Shown here in pieces: positions 36,069 to 45,112 of a stretch of DNA of 64,000 nt. Position numbers and translations under genes: made by a program. The notes under the pieces are model-generated. The model was given only the letters and a program-made list of their open reading frames with translations, was not told the origin of the DNA and did not search any database. The first letter of the stretch is position 1, and every line of letters begins with the position of its first letter. The stretch is from NCBI RefSeq assembly GCF_900115755.1, contig NZ_FOXQ01000002.1:186001-250000 (forward strand), written 5' to 3'. The stretch is from Parafilimonas terrae (GTDB lineage Bacteria; Bacteroidota; Bacteroidia; Chitinophagales; Chitinophagaceae).

Positions 36069-37088
36069 TTAAAACTGGTCCAGCCTTATGCCGAGCCCCG
36101 GCTCATCAGCAACCGTAACAATACCATTGTTGTAGGTTAAACCTGTGGCAATATCTTCTTTTAATAACAGCGGGCCATCCATATCAACATAATCCAGTTG
36201 TGGCAGGAATTGTGCGATGGCTGCAGAACCAACCGTGCATTCATTCATGCTGCCCATCATTATCTTCAGGTTAAGTTGCCTTGCTTTTTCAATCATGCGC
36301 AATGCAGGTGTAATGCCGCTGCATTTTACCAGCTTTATATTGATGCCATGAAAATGTCCCACACATTTTTCAACATCATTTTCAAATACACAACTTTCAT
36401 CGGCCAGCAATGGGAGAGGGGATTGTTCGTACAAAATCTTCATATCATCCCACGCCTCTTTTGCCAGTGGTTGTTCAACCAGTTCAACACCCAATTCTTT
36501 TAATACAGGGATTTTTTCAAGCGCTTCGTTTAATTGCCAGCCTGCGTTGGCATCCACACGAAATGCGGCATCGGTATGTTTGCGTAAGGCTTCTATTGTT
36601 GCAATATCATTATCAGTGCCCACTTTTATTTTATACACCGGCCAGGGCTTGCGCTGCATCTTTTCAATCATCTTATCGATGGAATCAATGCCTAATGTAT
36701 AATCGCAAACAGGGATATTTTCCCATGTTGTGTTCCATAGTTTGTATAAAGGCTGGTTGCGCATTTTGCCAAACAAATCCCAGGTAGCCATATCCAAAGC
36801 GCAAACCAAAAAGGGGTTATTGGGAATAAGATGATGCAGGTAATGCCAGTAACGGTCGGGCGTGGTGAAAGCAAACTTTTCGATCATCGGTTTTTTCTTC
36901 TCAATGTCTTCTATCATTTGCTCAACTGTAATGTTATAATACGTAATGGCAGGCGCTTCGCCATAACCAATAAGGTTGCCTAATTGCAAAGCAACAATTA
37001 AAGATGGCTGGTGCGTTTTTGTTCTTCCGCCGGAAATTGTAAATGGATATTCAAACGGCAGTTCTGTTTTTTTATAATGAAGTTTCAA
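36069..37088 (-). CDS. Dipeptide epimerase (L-Ala-D/L-Glu epimerase type)
   Basis: An enolase-superfamily enzyme that epimerises dipeptides such as L-Ala-D-Glu from peptidoglycan. The 339-aa protein has the N-terminal capping part (PFTISGGRTKTHQPSLIV) and the barrel with the first catalytic Lys in VYKIKVGT. Metal ligands follow in FRVDANAGW, ELVEQPLA and LLADESCV, then the second Lys in INIKLVKCSGIT. The DxD-type specificity motif lies in YVDMDGPLL. The only in-frame start is TTG 37088, because a stop lies just upstream. A stand-alone gene. Confidence 0.9.
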   Translation of the reverse strand: MKLHYKKTELPFEYPFTISGGRTKTHQPSLIVALQLGNLIGYGEAPAITYYNITVEQMIEDIEKKKPMIEKFAFTTPDRYWHYLHHLIPNNPFLVCALDMATWDLFGKMRNQPLYKLWNTTWENIPVCDYTLGIDSIDKMIEKMQRKPWPVYKIKVGTDNDIATIEALRKHTDAAFRVDANAGWQLNEALEKIPVLKELGVELVEQPLAKEAWDDMKILYEQSPLPLLADESCVFENDVEKCVGHFHGINIKLVKCSGITPALRMIEKARQLNLKIMMGSMNECTVGSAAIAQFLPQLDYVDMDGPLLLKEDIATGLTYNNGIVTVADEPGLGIRLDQF

Positions 37089-37548
37089 ACTGTAATAGAA
37101 TTATGTAAAGTGAAATTATATTTTTTAATAATCATGATGAAGATGTTTGCGAATTGAGCAGGGATTTGTATCGTCATGTCGGGGAAACGAGACATCTCCT
37201 GAAATTCAGACTGGTTGAAAGTTAAGAGATTTATCTCTTTCATATTTATCTTTTAGGCCTCGATGATTGCTTCGCAATTCTCCTATCGTCGAAATGACGT
37301 TCAAAGATGTTTATATTTTGCAATAAGTTTTCAATTTTATAGCATAACGCCTCACATATGTTTATCCAGAACTCACATTAAATTAAGAACATATTCAATA
37401 TTCCCCGCCTGACCGAATCAGTCGGGCAGGAACAAAACAATACGCTATCTTCAATTGTAAAACCACTGTTAATTCAGCATTGAATATTGATTATTGTATA
37501 TTTCAAAAATTAAACCTTAAGTAAACGGCACTTACTTAATATGGAGTA
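37089..37548. other. Intergenic region with palindromic elements
   Basis: About 460 bp without a gene. It contains the 126-bp element at 37173-37298 and an imperfect hairpin around CCTGACCGA and TCGGGCAGG (37409-37431). Confidence 0.55.
37173..37298. mobile_element. Gene-less palindromic element with GTCATGTCG/TCGAAATGAC ends
   Basis: The right end shares 25 identical bases (37278-37302) with the right end of the element at 40103-40525, and the similarity continues for about 15 bp beyond. The left end begins GTCATGTCGG and contains ACATCTCC, like the other element. It looks like a short, non-coding relative of that element. Confidence 0.55.
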
Positions 37549-38772
37549 TTAAATCAACATGCTCTCATCCATCGCCAATGCTGCAATATAGCCGCCCGTC
37601 CATGCATTTTGAAAATTGAAACCGCCTGTTATGGCATCAATGTTTAATACTTCGCCTGCAAAATAAACGCTTGGTAAAACTTTACTGCGCATGGTTTTAA
37701 AATCAATTTCTTTTAAATCAATACCGCCTGCTGTAACAAATTCTTCTTTAAAAGTGCTTTTACCTTTTATATTAAAACTGCATTGGCAAAGTTGCTGCGC
37801 CAGTTGCTGTAACTGCGTTTTGGAAACATCGGCCCATCTTGTTTGTTTATTGATGGATGCTGCCTGCACCAGGCTTTCCCATAAACGGTTAGGAATTGTA
37901 AAAGGTGATTTAACTATAATAATCCTCTGCGCCTGTTGCTCTTTCAGCGATTTTAATTTTTGAAGAATTGATTCAGCATCTTCATCATGCAGCCAGTTTA
38001 CAATTAATGTGAACGCATAATTCATATCATGTAAAATACGGGCGCCCCATGCAGAGAGTTTTAAAACAGCCGGGCCGCTCATGCCCCAGTGCGTAATTAA
38101 TAAAGGGCCTGATGAACGCAACCTGGTATCTTTTATATGTACAGATACATTTGTTGCAACGCCGGGTAAATGAATGATGCGCTCATCTTTGCAATTAAAA
38201 GTAAACAATGATGGCACCGGCGGAACAATTGTATGCCCGAGTTGCTGCAACAACTTCCACATAGCAGGGCTGCTGCCGGTTGCAATACAAATTTCTTTTG
38301 CCGCAAAGATATGTTGCGTTGTTTGCAGTTGCCATTTATCAGCATTGTGCTGAATTGATAACACATTTTCGCCGGTGAATAATTGTATGCGCAATGATTG
38401 TTGCAGGCGGATAAAACAATCAATAACAGCCTGCGAGGTATTGGCCTGCGGGAACATGCGGCCATCATCTTCTTTCTTTATCAATACGCCATGCCGCTGA
38501 AACCAGGTAACCGTATCTGCTGTCGCAAATGTGTGAAATGGCCCGCGTAATTCTTTATTACCCCGCGGATAGTAGCCCGTGAGTTCATTTGCATCAAAAC
38601 AGGCATGCGTAACATTGCAGCGGCCACCACCGGAAATGCGCACTTTGGAAAGCACTTCCTTACCTCTTTCAAGTATGGCAATTTTAAGCGAAGCATTTTT
38701 TTCAGCAAGATTAATAGCTGTAAAAAAACCTGCTGCGCCGCCGCCAATAATAATTACATCAAACTGCTGCAT
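37549..38772 (-). CDS. BaiN/HI0933-type NAD(P)/FAD-dependent flavoprotein
   Basis: From ATG 38772 the protein has 407 aa; an earlier ATG at 38811 would run into the phoH terminator. It has the FAD-binding start FDVIIIGGGAAGFFTAINLA, the signature SKVRISGGGRCNVTHAC, DGRMFPQANTSQAV, IATGSSPAMW, HWGMSGPAVLKLSAWGAR, and the C-terminal VYFAGEVLNIDAITGGFNFQ. Proteins of this family (YhiN) are of uncertain physiological substrate; the BaiN name comes from a bile-acid enzyme and need not apply here. Confidence 0.9.
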   Translation of the reverse strand: MQQFDVIIIGGGAAGFFTAINLAEKNASLKIAILERGKEVLSKVRISGGGRCNVTHACFDANELTGYYPRGNKELRGPFHTFATADTVTWFQRHGVLIKKEDDGRMFPQANTSQAVIDCFIRLQQSLRIQLFTGENVLSIQHNADKWQLQTTQHIFAAKEICIATGSSPAMWKLLQQLGHTIVPPVPSLFTFNCKDERIIHLPGVATNVSVHIKDTRLRSSGPLLITHWGMSGPAVLKLSAWGARILHDMNYAFTLIVNWLHDEDAESILQKLKSLKEQQAQRIIIVKSPFTIPNRLWESLVQAASINKQTRWADVSKTQLQQLAQQLCQCSFNIKGKSTFKEEFVTAGGIDLKEIDFKTMRSKVLPSVYFAGEVLNIDAITGGFNFQNAWTGGYIAALAMDESMLI

Positions 38773-38812
38773 AGCTGCGAAGATATGTTTGCGGATACAG
38801 TTTACATGCATA

Positions 38813-38842
38813 ATAAAAGCAGGCGTTAATGCCTGCTTTTAT
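38813..38842 (-). terminator. Terminator of phoH
   Basis: ATAAAAGCAGGC (38813-38824) and its exact complement (38831-38842) enclose a 6-base loop. It lies 30 bp downstream of the phoH stop and upstream of the preferred baiN-type start. Confidence 0.75.
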
Positions 38843-38871
38843 TGTTTACAATTATGAAAATAAAAACAAAT

Positions 38872-39840
38872 TTACGATTGCATTTCTTTATGGTATTCTT
38901 TATCGTAAGCTTTAATAATGGCTTTTACAAGGCGGTGGCGTACCACGTCTTCTTCATCCAGTTCAATATGTGCAATGCCATTTATATTTTGAAGAATGCG
39001 TATGGCTTTATCCAAACCGCTGCGCTGGTTTTTAGGAAGGTCAACCTGGGTGGGATCGCCTGTTATAATAGCTTTTGCATTGGCGCCAATACGTGTTAAA
39101 AACATCTTAAGCTGAAGATCGTTTGCGTTCTGCGCCTCATCCAGAATAATAAAAGCATTATCGAGCGTACGGCCACGCATATACGCCAGCGGCGCAATTT
39201 CAATAGTGCGTGTGCTCATGTAATAACCTAATTTATCAGCAGGAATCATGTCATCCAGCGCATCGTATAAAGGCCGCAGGTAAGGATCGATTTTTTCTTT
39301 TAAATCGCCGGGTAAAAAGCCAAGGCTTTCACCAGCTTCCACTGCCGGCCTTGTTAAAATAATTTTTTTGACGAGCTTGTTTTTTAATGCCCTTACAGCA
39401 ATGGCAACTGCCGTATAGGTTTTACCGGTACCGGCCGGGCCAATAGCAAATACTATATCATTTGAATCGGCGGCCTGCACCATTCTTTTTTGATTGGCTG
39501 TTCTTGCGCGAACAGTTTTTCCATTAGGCCCAAAAACAAGAATATCATTCGGGTTTTTGTCAACAAAATTGTCAATGGTTTCTGCATCATCACCGCCAAG
39601 AATCTGTTCAAAATAATTTTCACTTAAATCGCCGTTACGTTCCATGTATTGCACGATAAGATCAATTTTTTCCTTGGCTGATTCTACCTGTTCCGGTGCG
39701 CCGCTTAGCTTTAACTGGGTACCTCTTGAAAGTATTTTTAAGAGCGGGAATTTTTTTCGCAGAATATCAAGTTTCCTGTTGTTTACGCCGAAAAATTCTA
39801 TTGGATTTAATGTGTCGAGGTTAATAATTGTTTCTGTCAA
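38872..39840 (-). CDS. phoH: PhoH family ATPase
   Basis: The 322-aa protein has an N-terminal KH-like part (about 15-75; IEFFGVNNRKLDILRKKFP) and the PhoH ATPase core. The core shows Walker A in FAIGPAGTGKTYTAVAIAV, the LTRPAVEAGESLGFLPGDL segment, PLYDALDDMI, and Walker B in AFIILDEAQNANDLQLKMFL, followed by TGDPTQVDLP. It is thought to act in RNA metabolism. The start is TTG 39840; a stop lies about 40 bp upstream in frame and there is no ATG in between. Confidence 0.94.
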   Translation of the reverse strand: MTETIINLDTLNPIEFFGVNNRKLDILRKKFPLLKILSRGTQLKLSGAPEQVESAKEKIDLIVQYMERNGDLSENYFEQILGGDDAETIDNFVDKNPNDILVFGPNGKTVRARTANQKRMVQAADSNDIVFAIGPAGTGKTYTAVAIAVRALKNKLVKKIILTRPAVEAGESLGFLPGDLKEKIDPYLRPLYDALDDMIPADKLGYYMSTRTIEIAPLAYMRGRTLDNAFIILDEAQNANDLQLKMFLTRIGANAKAIITGDPTQVDLPKNQRSGLDKAIRILQNINGIAHIELDEEDVVRHRLVKAIIKAYDKEYHKEMQS

Positions 39841-40102
39841 AGGTGTTAAGTTTTTTGTGATTGAATATTATTGGATAATCGCCTTTACCAATCCTTCTCA
39901 AATGTATTTGGAAAGAAGAAAAAACCTGTTTTTGTTGTTCACACTATGTTAATTAGTATGCTTATAAAATTAATAATAAAAGTGAAAAGGTTATCTTAAA
40001 TAAAGATGAACAAATCGTGAATTTGTATATAGGATTTAACCGTGAATCTTGAAAAACGTGAATACTACTTAAAGTAAATCCGGATAAGATTAGTCAGCGA
40101 CC
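39841..40102. other. Intergenic region upstream of phoH
   Basis: About 260 bp, AT-rich, with no gene. It should hold the phoH promoter. The element with GTCATTTCGA ends begins at 40103. Confidence 0.45.
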
Positions 40103-40525
40103 GTCATTTCGAAGGAGCATTGCAAAATCATTTTCTTTTAATCGAATCATTCATGCGACTGAGAAATCTCCGGAAATGAAGGTTGTGAATCAAAATATAA
40201 TGACAAATAAACTAAAAACCACTTTATATATTGATGTAACATCAAATCTGCAGGCAAGGATCCGCCAACATAAAAATCATTTTTTCAAAGGCAGCTTTAC
40301 TGATGAATACAACCTGGAATATTGTGTGTATTATGAAAACTTTTTTTCAATAGAAGAAGCAATCCTGAGAGAAAAGCAAATAAAAATGTGGAGCAGGCTA
40401 AAGAAAGAAAAATTGATCAATTCAATAAATCCAAATTGGGTTGATCTGTGGTTGAAATTGAAAAATGGTAAGATATTATTCAAACTATCCCAATCTCAGG
40501 AGATTTCTCCTATCGTCGAAATGAC
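40103..40525 (+). mobile_element. 423-bp element with inverted ends carrying a GIY-YIG nuclease gene
   Basis: The ends are GTCATTTCGA (40103-40112) and its exact complement TCGAAATGAC (40516-40525). Inside each end lies a further inverted pair: GAGAAATCTCC at 40161-40171 and GGAGATTTCTCC at 40499-40510. A single gene of GIY-YIG type fills the element and reads through the right end. The right end is shared with the gene-less element at 37173-37298. This is the layout of a small REP/MITE-like element with a nuclease gene, inferred from structure. Confidence 0.6.
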
Positions 40526-40559
40526 GTTCGAAGTAATTTATATTTACAGCCATCTTTAA
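40176..40559 (+). CDS. GIY-YIG nuclease family protein, altered at the N-terminus
   Basis: The 127-aa frame contains MTNKLKTTLYIDVTSNLQAR, IRQHKNHFFKGSFTDEYN, the catalytic-Glu helix IEEAILREKQIKMW and INPNWVDLW. This is the small stand-alone GIY-YIG family common in Bacteroidota. The usual first strand (G-Y-V-Y-I before MTN) is replaced by VVNQNI, and the glycine of YIG is Asp. The catalytic Arg (QARIR) and Glu are present. The last 20 or so residues are encoded by the element's right repeat. The start could be ATG 40176 or the ATG at 40200. It is probably decaying, so activity is doubtful. Confidence 0.65.
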   Translation: MKVVNQNIMTNKLKTTLYIDVTSNLQARIRQHKNHFFKGSFTDEYNLEYCVYYENFFSIEEAILREKQIKMWSRLKKEKLINSINPNWVDLWLKLKNGKILFKLSQSQEISPIVEMTFEVIYIYSHL

Positions 40560-40615
40560 TTTCATAATGCATATCTAAATATTTTTTATCCTGCACTCAT
40601 ATCATTTAAAATTTT

Positions 40616-40653
40616 GCCACGGATGCACAGATACGAATCTGTGTATCCGTGGC
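40616..40653. repeat. Dispersed inverted repeat, copy 2 (GCCACGGAT type)
   Basis: GCCACGGATGCACAGAT (40616-40632) pairs in 16 of 17 positions with 40637-40653, with a 4-base loop. It lies just downstream of the DinB-like gene (minus strand) and is related to 30648-30702. Confidence 0.75.
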
Positions 40654-40660
40654 TGATATT

Positions 40661-41125
40661 TTATTGCGCTAAAAGTTTTTTAATGATTACCATTTGCCCT
40701 AAATGATAATGTGCATGTTCTGTGGTTCCCTGCAGGTTTTTATAAAAAGTTGATTTGCCTTCAGCATAAGTTTCATTTAATTTATCTGCAGGAAAATTTT
40801 TAACTGCATTTGCCAGTTGTATAAATGAATGATGTGCTTTTTCTTTAAGCGCAAGCCAGTCTTCTTCACGTTTTAATTCTTCAACATCAAAGCCATTTGT
40901 TTGCAGTACCTGTGGATTTTTACCCTGCATTCTTTGCACCATAATTTCATTCCAATAATATAAATGGTGTAATAAAGATGCAATAGTATTTGGCGAACCG
41001 GCAGTGCGTTGCTGCGCCTGCTGAAAATTGATGTTACTGATGGTATCGGCAATGCACACTTCCGTCCAGTTATCGCCTTCATAAACCTGGCGTATATGCT
41101 CAGCAATTAAGTTTGTAATTATCAT
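40661..41125 (-). CDS. DinB-like/DUF1572 four-helix protein
   Basis: The 154-aa protein has the DinB-type metal-site pattern: a His in SLLHHLYYWNEIM (about residues 51-63) and two His in TEHAHYHLGQMVIIK (about 134-148). The family forms a four-helix bundle that often uses bacillithiol or a similar thiol as cofactor in Gram-positive relatives; bshA is present in this genome. The actual reaction is unknown. Confidence 0.85.
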   Translation of the reverse strand: MIITNLIAEHIRQVYEGDNWTEVCIADTISNINFQQAQQRTAGSPNTIASLLHHLYYWNEIMVQRMQGKNPQVLQTNGFDVEELKREEDWLALKEKAHHSFIQLANAVKNFPADKLNETYAEGKSTFYKNLQGTTEHAHYHLGQMVIIKKLLAQ

Positions 41126-41171
41126 AGTGCGTTAGCATTTTTTAATATAGCGGTATGTGAAACAAACGGCA

Positions 41172-41987
41172 TTAATAAGATTCAGTCTCCGAAGGAAAAT
41201 CGTTTGCCTTTACATCCTTTACATATTGTTGTACAGCGCCTGTAATTTCATCAGCCATATTGAGATACTGGCGAAGAAAACGTGGTTTGAATTCAGTATT
41301 AATGCCAAGCATATCGTGCATAACCAATACCTGGCCATCGCAATATTTGCCTGCCCCGATACCTATGGTTGGTATGTTTACACTTTCTGTAACTTCTTTT
41401 GCAAGTGCAGCCGGAATTTTTTCAAGCACTACAGCAAAGCAGCCTGCTTCTTCCAGCAGTTTTGCATCGTTGCGCAGTTTATTGGCTTCTGCATCTTCTT
41501 TTGCACGCACATTATATGTTCCGAATTTATAAATGCTTTGCGGCGTTAAACCTAAGTGCCCCATTACCGGAATGCCCGCAGATATGATGCGTTTCACGCT
41601 TTCCACCACTTCTTCACCGCCTTCTAATTTTATGGCATGCGCACCGGTTTCTTTCATCATGCGTATAGCCGAAGCCAGCGCCACGTCTGAATTGGACTGA
41701 TAAGAGCCAAAAGGCAGATCAACCACTACCAGGCAACGGCTTACACCGCGAATAACAGATGATGCATGATAGATCATTTGTTCGAGCGTAACAGGCAACG
41801 TGGTTTCATGGCCGGCCATAACATTGCTGGCGCTGTCGCCAACAAGAATTACATCAATATTAGCGCTGTCTATAAGTTTGGCGAATGAAAAATCGTAAGC
41901 GGTAAGCATGGCAATTTTTTCGCCCTGCATTTTCATCCGTTGCAATGTATTGGTGGTAATTTTTTTTACTTCTTTATGTGTTGACAT
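41172..41987 (-). CDS. panB: 3-methyl-2-oxobutanoate hydroxymethyltransferase
   Basis: PanB makes ketopantoate for pantothenate and CoA synthesis. The 271-aa TIM-barrel protein has [39 protein letters not shown] with the metal-binding Asp, [28 protein letters not shown], and [20 protein letters not shown]. Full length and intact. It stands downstream of no other pan gene here. Confidence 0.96.
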   Translation of the reverse strand: MSTHKEVKKITTNTLQRMKMQGEKIAMLTAYDFSFAKLIDSANIDVILVGDSASNVMAGHETTLPVTLEQMIYHASSVIRGVSRCLVVVDLPFGSYQSNSDVALASAIRMMKETGAHAIKLEGGEEVVESVKRIISAGIPVMGHLGLTPQSIYKFGTYNVRAKEDAEANKLRNDAKLLEEAGCFAVVLEKIPAALAKEVTESVNIPTIGIGAGKYCDGQVLVMHDMLGINTEFKPRFLRQYLNMADEITGAVQQYVKDVKANDFPSETESY

Positions 41988-42072
41988 CTGAATAAATTAA
42001 TTGGTGACAGAAAACTGAATATGACCCTGCGTTAGAATAAAACATATCCAGATGCCGGTGCAAATATGCTGA

Positions 42073-42960
42073 TTATTTTTTACTTTGTATTTCTTCGTAC
42101 AGCTTTTGTATAAGGCCATCTGCCAGGCCTATTTTAGGCACATATATTTCTTCTATTCCGGCCCAGCGCATTACGTTTACATAAATCTGTAGCGCTGGCA
42201 CAATTACATCGGCGCGGTCGTCTTTCATTTTATATATACGAATGCGCTCGCTTAAAGAAAAGCTTGAAAGTTCTTTATAATAATCCTTCAATAATTCAAA
42301 GGAGAGCGGCTTGCCATCTTTTCGTTTGCTTAATGAAAAAACCTTGTTGATGTTACCACCGGAGCCAATAGCAATTACCGGCAGTTTGCTTTTTATATTG
42401 GCTTTAACCTTCGCTTTAAATTCATCCCAATGCGATTCATCAACCATGTTTTTTAAAATGCGGATGGTGCCAATGTTCACAGATTCTTTATAACGCAGTT
42501 TCCCATCGGCAATAAAACTTAATTCGGTGCTGCCGCCGCCCACATCAATATATAAATAAGCATGCTCCCGGCCGAGGTTCTCTGCAATATGATTTTCGTA
42601 GATCATCGTTGCTTCCTCGTCGCCATTAAGAATATTTATTTTAATACCCGTTTCAAGTTTTACCTGCTTTATTATATCCGGGCCATTAACAGCATCCCGC
42701 ATAGCGCTGGTGGCACAGGCTTTCAGTTGTTTTACTTCATACGCTTTCAGCAAAAAACTGAATGCCTTCATCGTTTGCATAAGCATTACAATTTTCTTGC
42801 TGCCTATTTCATTTTTTTCAAACACATCAAAACCCAGGCGCAGCGGCACACGTATTAAATTGAGTTTGGTAAGTTCGGATTTACCTTTATCATCCGTTCT
42901 TACTTCAGAAATTAATAGTCTCGCTGCATTACTGCCAATATCGATTGCTGCTAATCTCAA
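42073..42960 (-). CDS. Exopolyphosphatase/GppA-type phosphatase
   Basis: The 295-aa protein matches the Ppx/GppA family, which hydrolyses polyphosphate or pppGpp. It has the ATPase-fold phosphate motif LAAIDIGSNAARLLI, ATSAMRDAVNG, the catalytic-Glu region LNGDEEATMIYENHI and the second phosphate motif YIDVGGGSTELSF. It is the short, two-domain form without an HD extension, as is common in Bacteroidota. The start is TTG 42960; no ATG lies nearby in frame. Confidence 0.92.
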   Translation of the reverse strand: MRLAAIDIGSNAARLLISEVRTDDKGKSELTKLNLIRVPLRLGFDVFEKNEIGSKKIVMLMQTMKAFSFLLKAYEVKQLKACATSAMRDAVNGPDIIKQVKLETGIKINILNGDEEATMIYENHIAENLGREHAYLYIDVGGGSTELSFIADGKLRYKESVNIGTIRILKNMVDESHWDEFKAKVKANIKSKLPVIAIGSGGNINKVFSLSKRKDGKPLSFELLKDYYKELSSFSLSERIRIYKMKDDRADVIVPALQIYVNVMRWAGIEEIYVPKIGLADGLIQKLYEEIQSKK

Positions 42961-43089
42961 TATCTTTTATTTATGGTTCAATGCGGCGAAAGATACAATG
43001 TTTACAGAAAGACGAAAATAAGCGGGGCTTTATCTGTGTAAAGTGTGGAAGAAACAATTTGCAGGTAACATTAAAGCTGTTGAAAATGA

Positions 43090-43120
43090 AAAAGGCTGTT
43101 GAATTTTTCAACAGCCTTTT
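43090..43120 (-). terminator. Terminator of the OmpA-family lipoprotein gene
   Basis: AAAAGGCTGTTGAA (43090-43103) and its exact complement (43107-43120) enclose a 3-base loop. On the minus strand the stem is followed by a T-rich stretch. It lies 22 bp after the stop codon at 43143. Confidence 0.85.
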
Positions 43121-43142
43121 GATATAATTGAATAAGCCTGCT

Positions 43143-44054
43143 TTAATTGGTAGTTGCAGGAGGTGTAACGGTAGAATCTGGTTCGGGCGCTTTATCAATC
43201 AATTCCATAAACTGGTCAAGTTTAGGAGTGATGATAATTTGCGTGCGCCTGTTCTTTGCTTTTCCATCAGGTGTATCGTTGCTGGCAATAGGATTATATT
43301 CGCCGCGGCCGCCTGCGGTAAGGCGTTTTGGATCAACACCAAAAGTATTTTGCAAAGCCTGCACCACGGAAGATGCCCTTAATGCACTTAAATCCCAGTT
43401 GTTGCGGATGTTTGGTTTTGAAATAGGCACATTGTCGGTATTACCTTCAATCAATACTTCAAAGTCTTTATAATCCATAATTATTTTGGCAATCTTAGAT
43501 AATGTTTCGTTGGCTTTATCAGATATTTCGTAGCTGCCTGATTTGTATAGCATGTTATCAGATAAAGAAATATATACAACGCCTTTCAATACCTGCACGT
43601 CCACATCCTTCATTTCTTCGCGGCTTAGCGATCTTGTAAGATTGTTGGTTAATACCATGTTTAAAGAATCGCTTTTATTCTTTGAATTAACCAGTTGCTG
43701 TATATACTTGTTTGAAGAATTTATTTCATCAACAAGCTTTGAAATATTTACGTTGCCCTGGCTTGTTGAAGTAAGGCATTTATCCAATGCTGCCTGCAAT
43801 GACTGGGCGCTGGCCTGTAAATTTTGTGCATTGGCACGTTCTGCCCTTAGCTGGTCCTGCAGCCCTGCTATTTTTACGTTTGCTGAACTTAAATTGCTTT
43901 GACAATCTGCATTTTCCTGTCCAATTGCATTCATCCTGCCTTGTAAACTGCTGTAATCTGCCTGTAATGCCTGGTACTTTTTAGTGCCTACACAACTTGT
44001 AGCAAGTATTGCCATGGCGGTGGCGCTAATCATTAAAGAAGATTTAATTTTCAC
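43143..44054 (-). CDS. OmpA-family peptidoglycan-binding lipoprotein
   Basis: The 303-aa protein has a lipoprotein signal (MAILATSC), then a long coiled coil (about 27-125, rich in Gln, Leu and Ser), and a C-terminal OmpA domain (about 170-285). The OmpA part shows VLIEGNTDNVPI and NNWDLSALRASSVVQAL, with the Asp and Arg that bind diaminopimelate, then LTAGGRGEYNPIASND and RRTQIIITPK. It should tie the outer membrane to the cell wall. Confidence 0.93.
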   Translation of the reverse strand: MKIKSSLMISATAMAILATSCVGTKKYQALQADYSSLQGRMNAIGQENADCQSNLSSANVKIAGLQDQLRAERANAQNLQASAQSLQAALDKCLTSTSQGNVNISKLVDEINSSNKYIQQLVNSKNKSDSLNMVLTNNLTRSLSREEMKDVDVQVLKGVVYISLSDNMLYKSGSYEISDKANETLSKIAKIIMDYKDFEVLIEGNTDNVPISKPNIRNNWDLSALRASSVVQALQNTFGVDPKRLTAGGRGEYNPIASNDTPDGKAKNRRTQIIITPKLDQFMELIDKAPEPDSTVTPPATTN

Positions 44055-44249
44055 GATAATATATTTTGTGTTTATTAATGTGTTGCTAATTACAAAATTT
44101 CGACCAAGTTTTTAAATTTTATATTGTTTATATTTTTTATAGATGATAATGATAAAGTTTTATGAATGTTTATTGTGCAGCTTTGCCTTAGACAAGAGTG
44201 TTGGAATTTTGCAGCCTTAATTTTGTTAATAAAATAAAAACAAATTGAT

Positions 44250-45044
44250 ATGGATTTACAATTGAAAGATAAAACGGCCTTAGTTACCGGTTCAACAGCG
44301 GGGATTGGATATGCAATTGCAAAAAATTTATTGAAGGAAGGTGCAACGGTTATTATTAATGGCCGCGGTAATGAACGGATAAATAAGGCAATTGAAACAT
44401 TGAAGAAAGAAGTGCCTGGCGCAAATGTAAGCGGCATCGCGGCAGATTTTTCAAAGAAAGATGATGTGGATCATCTTATAAAACAGGTTCCGTTTGTTGA
44501 CATACTTATAAATAATGCAGGCACATTCGGGCCAAAGCCATTTGTGGATATCCCCGATGAAGAATGGTTTACATTTTTTGAAGTGAATGTAATGAGCGGT
44601 GTGCGTTTATCACGTCATTATTTTCCAAAAATGCTGCAGCAAAATTGGGGAAGGATCATCTTTATCTCCAGTGAATCAGCCATACAAATTCCTGAAGAGA
44701 TGATACATTACGGCATGACCAAAACAGCGCAGCTTGCTGTAAGCCGTGGCCTTGCTGAACTTACAAAGGGTACCAATGTTACGGTGAATACTATATTGCC
44801 CGGCCCCACAAAATCTGAAGGCGTTGGCGGGTTTATTGAAAGCCTTTCCAAAGAACAAAACAAACCAATTGACGAAGTGGAGAAGGATTTTTTTAAAACT
44901 ATGCGCCCCACATCAATTATACAACGCTTTGCAACCACAGAGGAAGTAGCCAACCTTATAACTTACATTGCAAGCCCGCTTTCATCTGCAACAAACGGCG
45001 CTGCATTAAGAGTTGATGGCGGCGTTATAAAAGCTGCCGTATAA
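44250..45044 (+). CDS. SDR-family oxidoreductase
   Basis: A 264-aa short-chain dehydrogenase/reductase. It has the cofactor loop ALVTGSTAGIGYAIAKNL, ADFSKKDDVDHL, the NNAG motif in DILINNAGTFGP, the catalytic Ser in IIFISSESAIQ, and the Tyr-x-x-x-Lys in MIHYGMTKTAQLAVSRGLAE, followed by VNTILPGPTKSEG. The Arg in ARG-type position (INGRGNERI) suggests NADP(H). The substrate cannot be told. Confidence 0.92.
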   Translation: MDLQLKDKTALVTGSTAGIGYAIAKNLLKEGATVIINGRGNERINKAIETLKKEVPGANVSGIAADFSKKDDVDHLIKQVPFVDILINNAGTFGPKPFVDIPDEEWFTFFEVNVMSGVRLSRHYFPKMLQQNWGRIIFISSESAIQIPEEMIHYGMTKTAQLAVSRGLAELTKGTNVTVNTILPGPTKSEGVGGFIESLSKEQNKPIDEVEKDFFKTMRPTSIIQRFATTEEVANLITYIASPLSSATNGAALRVDGGVIKAAV

Positions 45045-45058
45045 ATTATTGTATAATA

Positions 45059-45095
45059 AATAAGCCAGGAAAATTGTATTATTTCCTGGCTTATT
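45059..45095. terminator. Bidirectional terminator between convergent genes
   Basis: AATAAGCCAGGAAA (45059-45072) and its exact complement (45082-45095) enclose a 9-base loop, with A-rich and T-rich flanks. It lies between the SDR gene (plus) and the L,D-transpeptidase gene (minus) and can serve both. Confidence 0.85.
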
Positions 45096-45112
45096 ATTTT
45101 AACCGGTTTATA

